Assembly (NCBI RefSeq): GCF_001005215.1
Contig: NZ_LBNQ01000025.1
Span: forward strand, 62,001 to 126,000
DNA: 64,000 bases
Source of the DNA: Lampropedia cohaerens
GTDB taxonomy: Bacteria > Pseudomonadota > Gammaproteobacteria > Burkholderiales > Burkholderiaceae_C
Direction: 5' to 3'
Below are positions 1 through 10,397 of this stretch, one piece after another. How positions within the stretch are numbered: the first letter of the stretch is position 1; each line of letters opens with the position of its first letter. Position numbers and translations under genes: made by a program. The notes below the pieces were generated by a model, which made no database searches, had not been told where the DNA came from, and worked only from the letters and a program-made list of their open reading frames with translations.

Positions 1-463
1 GCATTGCAGGCCAGCCCTCACGCGCAGCGCGGGCATCCAGCTGCGCACGCACGGCCACATCCGCCTGCGGCAAAGGATCCAGCCCGTGCAGCAGTGCATG
101 CAGGTACAGCATGGTGCCACCCACCAGCAAGGGCAGCGCCCCGCGTGCCAGAATGCCATCCACCGCCGCCGCACAGTCCTGCAGGAATGCCGCGGCGCTG
201 TATGGCTCGTGCGGCTCGCGGATATCGATGAGATGGTGCGGCACCAGCGCCCGCTCGGCCGCACTGGGCTTGGCCGTACCGATGTCCATGCCGCGGTAGA
301 CCAGCGCCGAGTCAACGCTGACGATCTCAACACGACAGTGCGGCGCCAACGCCTCTGCCAGCGCCAACGCCAGCGCGGACTTGCCACAGGCAGTCGGCCC
401 GGTCAGGACGAGAAACGGCTTGCGCAGCAACGCGGGCGTGGGCATGCCGTCGCCCACCGGCAT
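1..463 (-). CDS. miaA: tRNA dimethylallyltransferase MiaA (N-terminal part, cut by window edge)
   Basis: MiaA transfers a dimethylallyl group to N6 of A37 in tRNAs that read UNN codons. About 154 N-terminal residues are present; the frame runs off the window start without a stop. The P-loop GPTACGKS lies at residues 22-29, followed by the family motifs [16 protein letters not shown] and PHHLIDI, and by a [10 protein letters not shown] stretch. The ATG at 463 shares one base with the TGA of gdhA (TGATG), so the two are probably translated together. Identification is firm; the C-terminal half cannot be judged. Confidence 0.94.
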   Translation of the reverse strand, partial: MPVGDGMPTPALLRKPFLVLTGPTACGKSALALALAEALAPHCRVEIVSVDSALVYRGMDIGTAKPSAAERALVPHHLIDIREPHEPYSAAAFLQDCAAAVDGILARGALPLLVGGTMLYLHALLHGLDPLPQADVAVRAQLDARAAREGWPAM

Positions 464-1806
464 CAGACGATACCCTGCGCCAGCATCGCATCGGCCACCT
501 TGACGAAGCCGGCAATATTGGCGCCGTGCTGGTAGCTGATGCGGCCGTCGGGCTGTCTGCCGTACTGCACGCACGCCGCATGAATGCCACGCATGATCTC
601 GAGCAGGCGGCGATCGACTTCCTGACGCGGCCAGGCAAGGCGCGCAGCGTTCTGGCTCATCTCCAGCCCGGAGGTCGCAACCCCACCGGCATTGCTGGCC
701 TTGCCGGGGGCATACAGTACTTCGGCCGCCTCGAAGGCGTGCACCGCCGCCTGAGTGCAAGGCATGTTGGCGCCCTCTGCCACACAGACTACACCATTGC
801 CGATCAGCGCCTTCGCATCGGTCTCATCCAGTTCGTTCTGGGTCGCACAGGGCAATGCGACCTCCACCGGAATCTGCCAGGGTCGCTGCCCTTCCAGGTA
901 CTGCGCACCGACCTGCTCCGCATAGTCCTTGACCCGGCCATAGTCCTGATTCTTGATCTTCATCAACAGTGCCAGCTTTTCCGCAGTGAACCCGTCCGGA
1001 TCATAGACCGTGCCGCCGGAGTCCGAGCAAGTGACCACCTCCGCGCCCAGCGCCATCGCCTTCTCGATGGCGTATTGGGCCACATTGCCGGAGCCGGAAA
1101 CGGCCACCTTCATGCCCTGCAGGGACTTCTTCGCCTGATTGAGCATTTCCTCGGCAAAGTAAACCGTGCCATAGCCGGTTGCCTCCGGTCGGATCAGCGA
1201 GCCTCCAAGATGCAATGGCTTGCCGGTAAGCACGCAGTCGGCACGGTTGGTGAGCTTCTTGAGATACCCGGCCAGGAAGCCAATCTCGCGCGCGCCCACG
1301 CCAATGTCACCAGCAGGCACGTCCGTGTCGGCACCCACGTGGCGGAAAAGCTCCGTTGCGAAGGCCTGGCAAAAACGCATGATCTCGCCGTGACTCTTTC
1401 CCTTCGGGTCAAAGTCCGCACCGCCCTTGGCTCCACCCATGGGCAGCGTCGTCAGCGCGTTCTTGAACGTTTGCTCGAACGCCAGGAACTTCAGCACCGA
1501 CAGGTTCACCGACGGATGAAAGCGCAGCCCTCCCTTGTAGGGGCCAATGGCCATGCTGTGCTGGACGCGATAGCCGCGGTTGACCTGCACCTGGCCCGCA
1601 TCGTCGACCCAGCTGATGCGGAAAATGATGATGCGCTCGGGCTCCACCAAGCGCTCCAGCAGACCCTGCTGCGCATACCTCGGGTGCTCTGCGATGAACG
1701 GCCACAGGCTCTCGAACACCTCGGTCACGGCCTGGTGAAATTCGCGCTGCAAGGGATTGCGCTGGACAACCCCGGCAAGAAACTGTTGCAACGACGGCTC
1801 GGACAT
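463..1806 (-). CDS. gdhA: NADP-type glutamate dehydrogenase
   Basis: This enzyme makes L-glutamate from 2-oxoglutarate and ammonium, using NAD(P)H in the cytoplasm. The 447 residues match the usual length of the hexameric bacterial enzyme. Seen are the substrate loop [11 protein letters not shown] (about 88-98), the catalytic segment [17 protein letters not shown] with the expected lysine at 127, and the nucleotide-binding turn SGSGNVAQ. The start at 1806 was chosen because GGAG lies 7 bases upstream; an in-frame extension to 1872 has no family-like sequence. It is followed by miaA with a one-base overlap. Confidence 0.96.
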   Translation of the reverse strand: MSEPSLQQFLAGVVQRNPLQREFHQAVTEVFESLWPFIAEHPRYAQQGLLERLVEPERIIIFRISWVDDAGQVQVNRGYRVQHSMAIGPYKGGLRFHPSVNLSVLKFLAFEQTFKNALTTLPMGGAKGGADFDPKGKSHGEIMRFCQAFATELFRHVGADTDVPAGDIGVGAREIGFLAGYLKKLTNRADCVLTGKPLHLGGSLIRPEATGYGTVYFAEEMLNQAKKSLQGMKVAVSGSGNVAQYAIEKAMALGAEVVTCSDSGGTVYDPDGFTAEKLALLMKIKNQDYGRVKDYAEQVGAQYLEGQRPWQIPVEVALPCATQNELDETDAKALIGNGVVCVAEGANMPCTQAAVHAFEAAEVLYAPGKASNAGGVATSGLEMSQNAARLAWPRQEVDRRLLEIMRGIHAACVQYGRQPDGRISYQHGANIAGFVKVADAMLAQGIV

Positions 1807-1974
1807 GGCTGGACTCCTGTAGGTTGTAATGATGGGAATACGCACCCGTTTACTGCCGTCGCCAGGCGGCATCTAGACAGATTCAAGGCGCAACCAGGGC
1901 CGAGCGCACCAAATCAATGCGCATCACCCCATATTGGGGCGCAATTTTGCGCTGAAATGCCGGTCGCCTCGCGC

Positions 1975-1994
1975 AAAAAAGCCCCTTGCGGGGC
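1975..1994 (-). terminator. Rho-independent terminator after efp
   Basis: Read on the minus strand, a GCCCC/GGGGC stem with a GCAA loop (1981-1994) is followed by six T (1980-1975). It lies 91 bases beyond the efp stop and ahead of gdhA on the same strand, so it should separate the two transcripts. Confidence 0.75.
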
Positions 1995-2084
1995 CATCTT
2001 CTCGTCTGAGCACAGGGTGCTGGCAACCTGCACCGCGTTGCCTCGGACTGGGAAGCGCAGGTTCCGCCCTCCCCTACGAGCCAG

Positions 2085-2639
2085 TTACACCCGCTTGCGG
2101 TATTCGCCCGTGCGGGTATCGATTTCAATGCGATCGCCCTGATTCACGAACAGTGGCACGGCAACCTCAAAACCGGTCGAGATCTTGGCCGGCTTGAGCA
2201 CCTTGCCGGACGTATCACCCTTGACGGCGGGTTCGGTCCAGGTGATCTCGCGCTCGACGCCGGTGGGCAGTTCCACGGAGATGGCCTTGCCGTCATAGAA
2301 CACGACTTCGGCGGTCATCCCGTCTTCCAGATAGTTCAGCGCATCCCCCATGTTGGCAGCTTCCACCTCATACTGGTTGTACTCGCTGTCCATCCAAACA
2401 TACATGGGGTCGGCGAAGTAGGAGTACGTGCACTCCTTCTTTTCCAGAATGACGTTGTCGATCTTGTCGTCTGCCTTGAACACCACCTCCGTGGCCATGG
2501 ACGAGAGCAACGCCTTGAGCTTCATGCGCACGGTGGCCGCGCCACGGCCGCCACGGGCATACTCCGTCTTGAGGACAATCATGGGATCCTTGCCATGCAT
2601 GATGACGTTGCCGGCTCGGATTTCTTGGGCGATTTTCAT
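2085..2639 (-). CDS. efp: Translation elongation factor P
   Basis: EF-P binds ribosomes stalled at polyproline stretches and promotes peptide bond formation. The 184 residues fit the three-domain EF-P architecture: a KOW-like domain, a central OB domain and a C-terminal OB domain ending [17 protein letters not shown]. The modification loop reads YARGGRGAA, with arginine at residue 32. This is the class activated by EarP rhamnosylation, not by EpmA lysylation. No earP is seen beside the gene, although it often neighbours efp in this class. The ATG at 2639 gives the canonical N-terminus [11 protein letters not shown]. Confidence 0.97.
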   Translation of the reverse strand: MKIAQEIRAGNVIMHGKDPMIVLKTEYARGGRGAATVRMKLKALLSSMATEVVFKADDKIDNVILEKKECTYSYFADPMYVWMDSEYNQYEVEAANMGDALNYLEDGMTAEVVFYDGKAISVELPTGVEREITWTEPAVKGDTSGKVLKPAKISTGFEVAVPLFVNQGDRIEIDTRTGEYRKRV

Positions 2640-3334
2640 AACTACAGTCTGGGTGATTCAATAAACGAACGGGGCCGCTGCCGGATGCGCCAGCACAGGG
2701 CATGTGATCCAGAAACGGGGAAAAGGCTGTGCACAATGCGCACAATATGGCGCGCCATCGACGTCGCAGGGCGTGCCAGCGTGCCAACAGGTTCTCCGCC
2801 AAGGCACCCTCGTTCACAAGCAAACATGTGCGTCGCCGCCGCATCAATAGCGACGCACGACGCAGGTGCCAGGCGCGGATTCTAACGGCAGCAGCGTCAG
2901 GCACCAAACCGACTGCCCCCGGCAGCGCAGGCGATCCCGCTAGAATGTACCTTTTTTCCACGCCGCGCCACCTGGATCGCCACTTGGCGTGCCACAGCGC
3001 CCGTGGCCTTTTGCGAATACCCGATGAACGCCATGCCCATCTCGTGTAGTGCCCCTGCCGGCCCGGCGTTCGCGTGGCACCGCGCGATCACGCAAGTGCT
3101 GCGCGCAGCCGTGCAGACTTGCGCCACGCGCACCCGGCGTCAGACCACCCGCGATCGAATTTGATGCCCTCCGGGCGCAACCGAGGCCCTGGCGGCAGCG
3201 TACCGTACGCATCGCACCGCCTGCGTCGCGGCCTGCCCTCGGCACCCCTTGCCCGCGCGGCACGCACTCCCTGCAACTTTTTTCGAGCGCACAGCTGGCT
3301 CTTGTCCTGCCAGTGACGGCTCGCCCCAACTAGC
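2640..3334. other. 695-bp gap between efp and ileS with no recognisable gene
   Basis: The stretch separates divergent efp and ileS. Several short open frames exist on both strands, but none looks like a known protein; they are arginine/alanine-rich readings typical of chance frames in GC-rich DNA. A TAGAAT hexamer at 2941-2946 resembles a -10 box reading towards ileS, without a convincing -35 partner. EarP and RibF, which often sit near these genes, are not here. Confidence 0.5.
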
Positions 3335-6214
3335 ATGTCCAACGATTCGACCGCCCTCGATCAGACGGCTGACAAGCCCAATTACCGCAGCAAGCTCAAT
3401 CTGCCCGATACCCCCTTCCCGATGCGCGGTGACCTGCCCCGGCGTGAACCGCAGTGGATCAAGAAGTGGGAGGAGCAAGGCCTCTACCAGAAACTGCGCG
3501 CCGCACGCAAGGGCCGGCCCCTGTTCGTACTGCACGACGGCCCGCCGTATGCCAATGGCCAGATCCACATCGGCCACGCGGTCAACAAGATCCTCAAGGA
3601 CATGATCGTCAAGTCCCGCCAGCTCGAAGGCTATGACGCAGCCTATGTGCCCGGGTGGGACTGCCATGGTCTGCCGATCGAGAATGCGATCGAAAAGCTG
3701 CACGGGCGCAACCTCAGCCGCGAGGACATGCAGGCCAAGGCGCGTGCCTTTGCGCAGGAGCAGATCGAACAGCAGATGGCCGGCTTCAAGCGCCTGGGGG
3801 TACTGGGCGACTGGGACAACCCCTACAAGACCATGAACTACGCCAACGAGGCGGGAGAGCTGCGTGTGCTCAAAAAGGTCATGGAGCGCGGCTTCCTCTA
3901 CCGCGGCCTCAAGCCCGTCTACTGGTGCTTCGATTGCCAGTCCTCGCTGGCCGAATTCGAAATCGAGTATGCCGACAAGAAATCGGACACGCTGGATGTG
4001 GCCTTCAAGGCCGACGACCCGCAGGCGCTGGCGCGCGCCTTCGGGCTGGCCGCGCTGCCCGATGCGGGCAAGGATGCGTTCGTGGCGATCTGGACCACCA
4101 CCGCCTGGACCATTCCCGCCAACCAGGCACTCAATGTCAATCCCGAGATCGTCTACGCGCTTGTCGATACCGACAAAGGTTACCTGGTGCTGGCCGATGT
4201 CCTGGTGCCACAGTGCCTCGAACGCTTCGGCCTGCATGGCACTGTGGTGGCGACGGCACCCGGCAAGGCGCTGGACGGCCTGCAATTTCAGCATCCTCTG
4301 CACGATGTAGATGCCGGTTATCGCCGCACGGCACCGGTCATCCCTGCCGACTACGCCACCGCCGAAGATGGCACCGGCATCGTGCACTCGGCACCGGCCT
4401 ATGGCGTAGACGACTTCAACTCCTGCACCAGCCACGGCTTCAAGCACACGGACATCCTGACTCCGGTACAGGCCAATGGCGTCTATGCGCCTGATTTCCC
4501 GCTGTTTGGCGGCCAGCACATCTGGAAGGCCGTGCCCGTCATCATTGATTCCCTGCGCCTGGCGGGCCGGCTATTGGCCACGCAGCCCATTACCCACAGC
4601 TACCCGCATTGCTGGCGCCACAAGACGCCGGTGATCTACCGCGCCACCGCGCAATGGTTTGTGCGCATGGATGAGGGTGAAGGCCTGTTTGCCAAGGAAA
4701 AGCCGGCCATGACGCTGCGCCAGGCGGCGCTGGCTGCCATTGAGCAGACCAGCTTCTACCCGGCCAACGGCAAGGCACGGCTGTATGACATGATTGCCAA
4801 CCGACCCGATTGGGGCATCTCCCGCCAGCGCAACTGGGGCGTGCCGCTGCCATTCTTCCTGCACAAGGAAACCGAGCAGTTGCACCCGCGTACCATGGAG
4901 ATCTTCGACCAGGCCATCGCCATCGTGGAACAAGGTGGCATCGAAGCCTGGAGCCGTGTCACGCCCGAGGACATCCTGGGTCCTGAAGAAGGCGTGCAGT
5001 ACAACAAGGTGGGCGACATCCTTGACGTCTGGTTCGACTCCGGCTCGACCTTCTCCCACGTGCTGCACGGCACGCACGCGCAGGCCGGTCACCAGCATGG
5101 TCCGGAAGCCGACCTGTACCTGGAAGGTCACGACCAGCACCGCGGCTGGTTCCATTCCTCGCTGCTGCTGTCCTGCGCGCTCAATGGACGCGCGCCGTAC
5201 AAGGGCCTGCTCACGCACGGCTTCACGGTCGACGGCCAGGGCAAGAAAATGAGCAAGTCGCTGGGTAACACGGTGGCACCGCAGACAGTCAGCAACAAGC
5301 TCGGTGCGGAAATCATCCGACTGTGGGTGGCCTCCACCGACTATTCTGGCGACCTGGCCATCGACGAAAAGATTCTCGCCCGCGTAGTCGATGCCTACCG
5401 CCGCATTCGCAACACGTTGCGCTTTCTGCTGGCCAACACGAGTGACTTCGATCCCGTCAGGGACGCTGTGCCACTGGAGCAGATGCTGGAGATCGACCGC
5501 TATGCGCTTGCGCAGGCTGCCGAGTTCCAGCGCGAGGTACTGGCCCACTACGATGTCTACGAGTTCCACCCTGTCGTCGCCAAGCTGCAGGTCTATTGCT
5601 CGGAGGAACTCGGTGCGTTCTACCTGGACATCCTCAAGGATCGGCTCTATGTCACGCAGGCCAAGAGTCTGGCGCGACGCAGCGCGCAGACTGCGCTGTG
5701 GCACATCACCCATGCCATGCTGCGCTGGATGGCCCCGTTCCTTTCCTTTACCGCCGAGGAAGCGTGGCCGATCTTCGCGCCCGGTCAGTCAGAGAGCATC
5801 TTCATCGAGACCTACCACACCATCCCCGAAACCGCCGACGCTGCGGACCTGCGTGCCAAGTGGGAGCGCGTCCGAGCCATCCGCGATGTGGCCAACAAGG
5901 AAATCGAGAAGATGCGCGAGGCTGGCAAGCTCGGCGCGTCACTGCAAGCGGCCATCACCATCACCGCGCCGCCGCAGGACTATGCGTTGCTCGCCAGCCT
6001 GGGCGATGACCTGAAGTTCGTGTTCATCACCTCCGCGGCAGCATTGCAACCGGGCGATACCCTGGCCGTGCAGGTGGCACTGGCTCCCGGCCAGAAGTGC
6101 GCGATGACCTGGCATTACAGTGAGGATGTCGGCACCGACCCTCAGCACCCGGAGCTGTCGGCGCGGGCCATCTGCAATCTGTTTGGCGAGGGTGAGACAC
6201 GCACCTACGCGTAG
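3335..6214 (+). CDS. ileS: Isoleucyl-tRNA synthetase with degenerate zinc ribbon
   Basis: IleS charges tRNA-Ile and edits valine. The 959 residues match the usual bacterial length. The class I signatures are intact: HIGH at 78-81 and KMSKS at 638-642. The editing domain motif [13 protein letters not shown] is present. The C-terminal zinc-binding ribbon is unusual: of the four cysteines expected by alignment with E. coli (922, 925, 942, 945 here) only C922 remains; the others are Thr, Ser and Ala. The rest of the C-terminus (WHY, NLFGEGE) is family-like, so this is substitution and not a frameshift. The start at 3335 fits the family N-terminus. Confidence 0.97.
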   Translation: MSNDSTALDQTADKPNYRSKLNLPDTPFPMRGDLPRREPQWIKKWEEQGLYQKLRAARKGRPLFVLHDGPPYANGQIHIGHAVNKILKDMIVKSRQLEGYDAAYVPGWDCHGLPIENAIEKLHGRNLSREDMQAKARAFAQEQIEQQMAGFKRLGVLGDWDNPYKTMNYANEAGELRVLKKVMERGFLYRGLKPVYWCFDCQSSLAEFEIEYADKKSDTLDVAFKADDPQALARAFGLAALPDAGKDAFVAIWTTTAWTIPANQALNVNPEIVYALVDTDKGYLVLADVLVPQCLERFGLHGTVVATAPGKALDGLQFQHPLHDVDAGYRRTAPVIPADYATAEDGTGIVHSAPAYGVDDFNSCTSHGFKHTDILTPVQANGVYAPDFPLFGGQHIWKAVPVIIDSLRLAGRLLATQPITHSYPHCWRHKTPVIYRATAQWFVRMDEGEGLFAKEKPAMTLRQAALAAIEQTSFYPANGKARLYDMIANRPDWGISRQRNWGVPLPFFLHKETEQLHPRTMEIFDQAIAIVEQGGIEAWSRVTPEDILGPEEGVQYNKVGDILDVWFDSGSTFSHVLHGTHAQAGHQHGPEADLYLEGHDQHRGWFHSSLLLSCALNGRAPYKGLLTHGFTVDGQGKKMSKSLGNTVAPQTVSNKLGAEIIRLWVASTDYSGDLAIDEKILARVVDAYRRIRNTLRFLLANTSDFDPVRDAVPLEQMLEIDRYALAQAAEFQREVLAHYDVYEFHPVVAKLQVYCSEELGAFYLDILKDRLYVTQAKSLARRSAQTALWHITHAMLRWMAPFLSFTAEEAWPIFAPGQSESIFIETYHTIPETADAADLRAKWERVRAIRDVANKEIEKMREAGKLGASLQAAITITAPPQDYALLASLGDDLKFVFITSAAALQPGDTLAVQVALAPGQKCAMTWHYSEDVGTDPQHPELSARAICNLFGEGETRTYA

Positions 6215-6280
6215 CCAACGCACGCCGCAAAGCGCCAGTGGGCCGCCAAGGGCGGCGGCCGGGCCGTGTTGCCCTCAGCG

Positions 6281-6430
6281 CCTGTTTACGATTTCTTTCA
6301 TACGGCGCGCTGCCTGCCAGGCGCCAGTGTTGCACGGTGCAAACCGCAGGTCGGGCCGACAGCCCGGTGAGGATTTGCATCGCCACCGGGCGCTACTGCC
6401 CCCCAACGCCACGCAAAAGCACATGGCAAG
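6281..6430. repeat. Diverged copy of a MITE-like repeat
   Basis: The segment resembles the reverse complement of the element at 25712-25980. It begins CCTGTTTACGATTT, like the element's terminal repeat, and carries the same internal core (GCAAACCGCAGGTCGGGCC, then CCCGGTGAGGATTTG near 6365-6380). The right end AAGATCTTGAA is only loosely related to the other terminus. It lies shortly after ileS. Boundaries are approximate. Confidence 0.55.
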
Positions 6431-6781
6431 ATCTTGAATGGATCTGCCCCCTGCGCCGGCGCACGACAGTCCATTTCCGCGTCCATCACCTGGCCCCATC
6501 AGCGCTGGGTGCGCAGCGGATCCTCACGCGCAGCACACCCCCAGCACATGCGATGACTCGGGCCTGCCATGGCCCGCGCGCGCCATCCCGCCGCGCAATT
6601 CAGCTCCTCGTGCATTCGGGGGCGGCAACCATTGCCTGCGTCACACGACAGGTGCCTGCCACCTCTGGCACGCTAACCCGCCTCACAGTACGTGAAAGCG
6701 GAACACAGCGTTCCATGGTATCGTTCAATCAAATGTCAAAAATTGCTTCCGCTTCACCCAGTTGATACAGGAAGCTCCAGC
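6431..6781. other. Leader region of the GGDEF/EAL gene, no gene seen
   Basis: About 350 bases between the repeat copy and the GGDEF/EAL start. No family-like open frame, RNA gene or clear hairpin was recognised. The only supported element is the ribosome-binding site CAGGAAG just ahead of the ATG at 6782. Confidence 0.4.
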
Positions 6782-8878
6782 ATGCCCGCTCTGCCCTGCC
6801 CCCGCGCTGCCGCCATTGCCTCGCCGCTGGCTGAGGCTCTGGAGACGATGCCCCAACCGTTGGCCTTATACGACACCGGTGGTGATCAGGTGTTGGCCAA
6901 TGCCGCATGGCGGACACTGGTGGACGGCGCGGACGCGCAGGCTGGCAATGCCGCCGTCTCTGCCTGCGTGGCAGCCCTGGCACAGGCGTGTCCGGGTGCC
7001 ACCAAGCCTTCGCATATGCTGTTGCGCCTGGGGTGCCATGAAGGAGTTGCCCGCTGGTACAAGCTCACCATGGCACGCTGGCCGCTCGCCGGCGGCGCGC
7101 AGCTGCTGATTCATGCCAGCCTCGCGGAGGTGGATCAGGAGGTCGGCCAGTGCGAACGCCTCGCGCACACTGTGGCCACCTACCAGCGCATGGCCAATGC
7201 CAGTGCTGACTGCATCAAGGTGCTCACGCCGCAGGGTGTGCTTCAGCACATGAACAGCGCGGGCTGCCAGGCCCTTAACGTCGCGGAGGCTGCGGCAGCC
7301 GGGCGACGCTGGCTCGACCTGTTGCCCAGCGCCATGCACCCCGCTGCGCGGCGCGCGCTCGCTCGCGCTGCCGCTGGTAAGACATGCCGCTTCTCCAGTG
7401 TCACGCAGGTCCAGGACATCCCCTGCTACTGGGACAACCTACTTACACCCGTGACCGATGCTCGCGGGAAGGTCATATCCATACTCTGCGTCTCCCGGGA
7501 CGTGACGGCGCTACGCAGCGTTGAGCAGCGCCTGCGCGACGCTTGCCAAATCGATGCGCTCACTGGCCTGCCCAACCGTAACAGCTTCAAGATGCAGCTG
7601 CAACGCAGTCTGGCGCATCATCGGCAAGGCGACCCGTCCATTGGACTGCTGCTGGTCGATTTGGACCATTTCAAGCATGTCAACGACACGCTGGGCCACG
7701 TAGCTGGCGATCAGCTGCTGCGCAGCCTGGCCCGGCGCCTTCGGGCCTGCCTGCCTGGCGATAGCTACATCGCGCGCCTGGATGGCGACGAATTCGCCAT
7801 CATCCTGCCACAGCTGCCCCACATGGACGCGCTGCTGGAGGCTGCCGCACGCATTCAGCGCCAGGCCGAGCTACCGATCCTGCACCGTGGCAGGCCCATC
7901 AACGTGGGCATGAGTATCGGCTGCACGCTGTATCCGCGCGATGCGCGCAACGCATCCGGTCTGCTGCGATGTGCCGAGGTCGCCCTGAGCGACATCAAGA
8001 CCAGCGGGCGTGGCGGCGTGCGCATGTACAACGTACACCTGATGCACAACGCCGCGCGGACTGCGGCACAGGTAATCCGCGCCCGCGCCATCATCCGTGA
8101 AAAGAGCATCGAGCCGTTCTATCAGGCCAAGATCCGTATCGATGATCGGCGCATCCAGGGCTTCGAGGCGCTGCTGCGCTGGCGCGACAGGCGCGGGCAG
8201 GCTCGCCTGCCACGGCAGGTGGCAGAAGCATTCAAGAACTACGAGCTGGCCACCCACATCAGCGATGCCATGCGCGAGCGGGTGTTCAGCGACATTACCG
8301 CATGGCGCGCGCGGGGACTTCTGTCGGTGCCCATTTCGCTCAATGCCGCACCGGTGGAGTTCCTGCGTGACGACTACGCGGAGCGGCTGCTGCAGCAAAT
8401 GCAGACGCACGGCATTCCCACCGATCTGATCGAGATCGAGATCACGGAACACAGCCTGAGTGAGCGCAGCGCAGCCTTTGTCGAGCGTGCGCTGCGCAAA
8501 CTCAAACAGGCCGGCGTGCGCATCGCGCTGGACGACTTCGGCACGGGCCATTCATCCTTCACCAACCTGCGCGACTACCCGGTCGACTTCATCAAGATCG
8601 ACCGCGACTTCATCCATCGCATGCACGCAGATGCTGTGATCGCCGCCATCGTCAGGGCGCTGTGCCAGCTGGGCCCGGCCCTGCACATGACCATCATCGC
8701 CGAAGGGGTGGAGACGGCAGCCCAACTGGAAATGCTGCGCAAGAAGGGCTGCACCATTGCGCAGGGTTTTCTGTTTCATCACCCTCAGCCGGCAGACGCC
8801 ATCGCACGCCTGCTGCTTCAGGATGCAGCCCACAACGTCGCGACGCTTCCTCCTGCCGCAGCCCAGCGGGCTTACTGA
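6782..8878 (+). CDS. PAS-GGDEF-EAL cyclic-di-GMP signalling protein
   Basis: A 698-residue soluble protein with two PAS-like sensor segments (about 20-125 and 130-255), a GGDEF domain (about 260-420) and an EAL domain (about 435-690). The cyclase signature reads DGDEF at 334-338, not GGDEF, and the inhibitory-site arginine is replaced by leucine, so cyclase activity is doubtful. The EAL half keeps EALLRW (462-467), the EITE glutamate, DDFGTG, IKID and AEGVE, so c-di-GMP phosphodiesterase activity is likely. The start at 6782 is preceded by AGGAAG. A BLUF photoreceptor gene follows 69 bases downstream, suggesting a shared pathway. Confidence 0.92.
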   Translation: MPALPCPRAAAIASPLAEALETMPQPLALYDTGGDQVLANAAWRTLVDGADAQAGNAAVSACVAALAQACPGATKPSHMLLRLGCHEGVARWYKLTMARWPLAGGAQLLIHASLAEVDQEVGQCERLAHTVATYQRMANASADCIKVLTPQGVLQHMNSAGCQALNVAEAAAAGRRWLDLLPSAMHPAARRALARAAAGKTCRFSSVTQVQDIPCYWDNLLTPVTDARGKVISILCVSRDVTALRSVEQRLRDACQIDALTGLPNRNSFKMQLQRSLAHHRQGDPSIGLLLVDLDHFKHVNDTLGHVAGDQLLRSLARRLRACLPGDSYIARLDGDEFAIILPQLPHMDALLEAAARIQRQAELPILHRGRPINVGMSIGCTLYPRDARNASGLLRCAEVALSDIKTSGRGGVRMYNVHLMHNAARTAAQVIRARAIIREKSIEPFYQAKIRIDDRRIQGFEALLRWRDRRGQARLPRQVAEAFKNYELATHISDAMRERVFSDITAWRARGLLSVPISLNAAPVEFLRDDYAERLLQQMQTHGIPTDLIEIEITEHSLSERSAAFVERALRKLKQAGVRIALDDFGTGHSSFTNLRDYPVDFIKIDRDFIHRMHADAVIAAIVRALCQLGPALHMTIIAEGVETAAQLEMLRKKGCTIAQGFLFHHPQPADAIARLLLQDAAHNVATLPPAAAQRAY

Positions 8879-8947
8879 GACGGCGGCACTCCATTTTGAC
8901 CGCGCGGCGTATGAAAAGACTTTGACCAGGCTCTCAGGAAAGCACCC

Positions 8948-9346
8948 GTGCAGACACAGCTACACCGTTTCTTCTACCACAGCATGCTGGCCAGTGGCCA
9001 TGACGCATCGTGCGTCAGCGCCATCATCCGCACCTCGCGCGTATTCAATGCCGCCAACGGCATCACTGGCGTGCTGGTGTTCGATGGCGAGTGCTTCTGT
9101 CAGTACATCGAAGGCCCACAAGGCAGCGTACACGCACTGGTGCAGCGCCTGGAAAAAGATCCACGCCACAGCAACTTCACACCGCTGCTGAATGAGCCCC
9201 TCGCCGGCGATCGGCTGTACGACCAGTGGTCCATGGCCTACTGCCAGGTCGATGGCGAATCGTTCATCACCACATTGCTGCAGCGTGAGCCGCACGAAGC
9301 GATCGTCCAACTGCACGCGTCCGGCCAGGCGTTGGATCTGGGCTAG
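8948..9346 (+). CDS. Short BLUF-domain blue-light receptor
   Basis: A 132-residue single-domain BLUF protein, similar in size to PixD-type receptors; BLUF domains bind FAD and respond to blue light. The flavin-site residues are all present: Tyr10, Asn34 in the N-x3-GITG segment, Gln52 in FCQYIEGP, and Trp94/Met96 in the WSM motif. There is no output domain, so it probably acts on a partner protein. The GGDEF/EAL gene just upstream on the same strand is the obvious candidate. Start is GTG at 8948, with AGGAAA upstream. Confidence 0.9.
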   Translation: MQTQLHRFFYHSMLASGHDASCVSAIIRTSRVFNAANGITGVLVFDGECFCQYIEGPQGSVHALVQRLEKDPRHSNFTPLLNEPLAGDRLYDQWSMAYCQVDGESFITTLLQREPHEAIVQLHASGQALDLG

Positions 9347-9432
9347 CGGCCAAGTCAGGCACGGTCAGCCCATTTGACCGCGATGCCAATACAGTTCCAA
9401 GCCCGCGCTGTGTCGGAATTCCCGCGGCGGGC

Positions 9433-9438
9433 TAGAAT
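9433..9438 (+). promoter_or_regulatory. -10-like box upstream of sodA
   Basis: TAGAAT, about 110 bases before the sodA start. No strong -35 hexamer is visible at the expected distance, so the assignment rests on the -10 box and position only. Confidence 0.35.
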
Positions 9439-9548
9439 CAATTCGATGGACTGAGGGCGGTTTGCAGCGCATGGCTGACAACGCCATGGCCGCGCGGCCG
9501 CCATCCGTCCAACAGTTGTTCAATTACCAACCGCGAAGAGGATCCACC

Positions 9549-10184
9549 ATGAGCTATACCTTGCCACCTCTGCCCTATGCCTATGACGCATTGGAGCCTG
9601 AAATCGATGCCAAGACGATGGAAATCCACCATACCAAGCATCATCAGACGTATGTGGACAACCTCAACAACGCCGTCAAGGGCACCGAGTTCGATGGCCT
9701 GGACGTCGAAGTGCTGATTTCCGATCTCGACAAGCTGCCGGAAAACATCCGCACCGCCGTGCGCAATAACGGTGGCGGCCACGCCAACCACAGCCTGTTC
9801 TGGACCGTGATGGCACCGGCCGGCAAGGGTGGTGGCGGCAAGCCCGCCGGCGATGTCGCCAAGGCCATCGACAGTGACCTGGGGGGCTTCGAGAAGTTCA
9901 AGGAAGACTTCATCAATGCCGCCAAGACACGCTTTGGCAGCGGCTGGGCATGGTTGTCGACCGACAAGAATGGCAAGCTCAAGATCGAGAGCAGCGCCAA
10001 CCAGGACAATCCGCTCATGAAAGGCATTGGCTCCGGCAACACGCCGATCCTGGGTCTGGACGTGTGGGAGCATGCCTACTACCTGAAGTACCAGAACCGT
10101 CGCCCGGACTACATTTCGGCCTTCTTCGAGGTCATCAACTGGGCTGAGGTCGAGCGCCGCTACCAGCAAGCCAAGAAAGCCTGA
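9549..10184 (+). CDS. sodA: Superoxide dismutase, Mn-type signature
   Basis: Converts superoxide to peroxide and oxygen in the cytoplasm. 211 residues. Metal ligands are visible: H27, the histidine of [10 protein letters not shown], and D and H of DVWEHAYY. The residues [17 protein letters not shown] and ANQDNPLM are characteristic of the Mn-binding branch and not the Fe branch, so sodA is preferred over sodB; metal specificity cannot be proved from sequence. The start at 9549 has a GAAGAGG ribosome-binding site; an in-frame extension to 9462 has no family resemblance. Confidence 0.94.
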   Translation: MSYTLPPLPYAYDALEPEIDAKTMEIHHTKHHQTYVDNLNNAVKGTEFDGLDVEVLISDLDKLPENIRTAVRNNGGGHANHSLFWTVMAPAGKGGGGKPAGDVAKAIDSDLGGFEKFKEDFINAAKTRFGSGWAWLSTDKNGKLKIESSANQDNPLMKGIGSGNTPILGLDVWEHAYYLKYQNRRPDYISAFFEVINWAEVERRYQQAKKA

Positions 10185-10234
10185 TACACGGCGCGGCGCC
10201 CGCCGCCGCGGCATGTGCATGGCAGCAGGAACAA

Positions 10235-10264
10235 AGCCGCAACCACACCTGGTTGCGGCTTTTT
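10235..10264 (+). terminator. Rho-independent terminator after sodA
   Basis: A perfect 10-bp stem AGCCGCAACC / GGTTGCGGCT with a six-base loop, followed by TTTT. It lies 51 bases past the sodA stop. Confidence 0.85.
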
Positions 10265-10282
10265 CACAGCCTCGAACAACAC

Positions 10283-10365
10283 AGAACTTGTTGACGATCT
10301 TGCCATCCGGCGCAACCCCAAGGGCAGCCGGGCAAAAGCGCATGAAAAAATCGTCAACAGGTTCT
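10283..10365. repeat. Short (83-bp) internally deleted MITE-like element
   Basis: Imperfect terminal inverted repeats AGAACTTGTTGACGAT and ATCGTCAACAGGTTCT bound a short core. The core shares CAACCCCAAGGGCAGCC and AAAAGC with the longer element at 25712-25980 (read in reverse). It sits between the sodA terminator and the convergent yqaA-like gene. Confidence 0.65.
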
Positions 10366-10397
10366 CACGCATACAGCAGCGACGTTGGGACCGTGCG

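Noticed and set aside
526-2142. Long plus-strand frame (538 codons) opposite gdhA
   Set aside because: Lies antisense to a clearly identified gene, has no family-like motifs and reflects the codon bias of GC-rich DNA.
2940-3333. Short frames on both strands between efp and ileS
   Set aside because: Arg/Ala/Pro-rich, mutually overlapping readings with no family resemblance.
9549-10184. Fe-type superoxide dismutase (sodB)
   Set aside because: Residues around the metal site ([17 protein letters not shown]) follow the Mn-type pattern.
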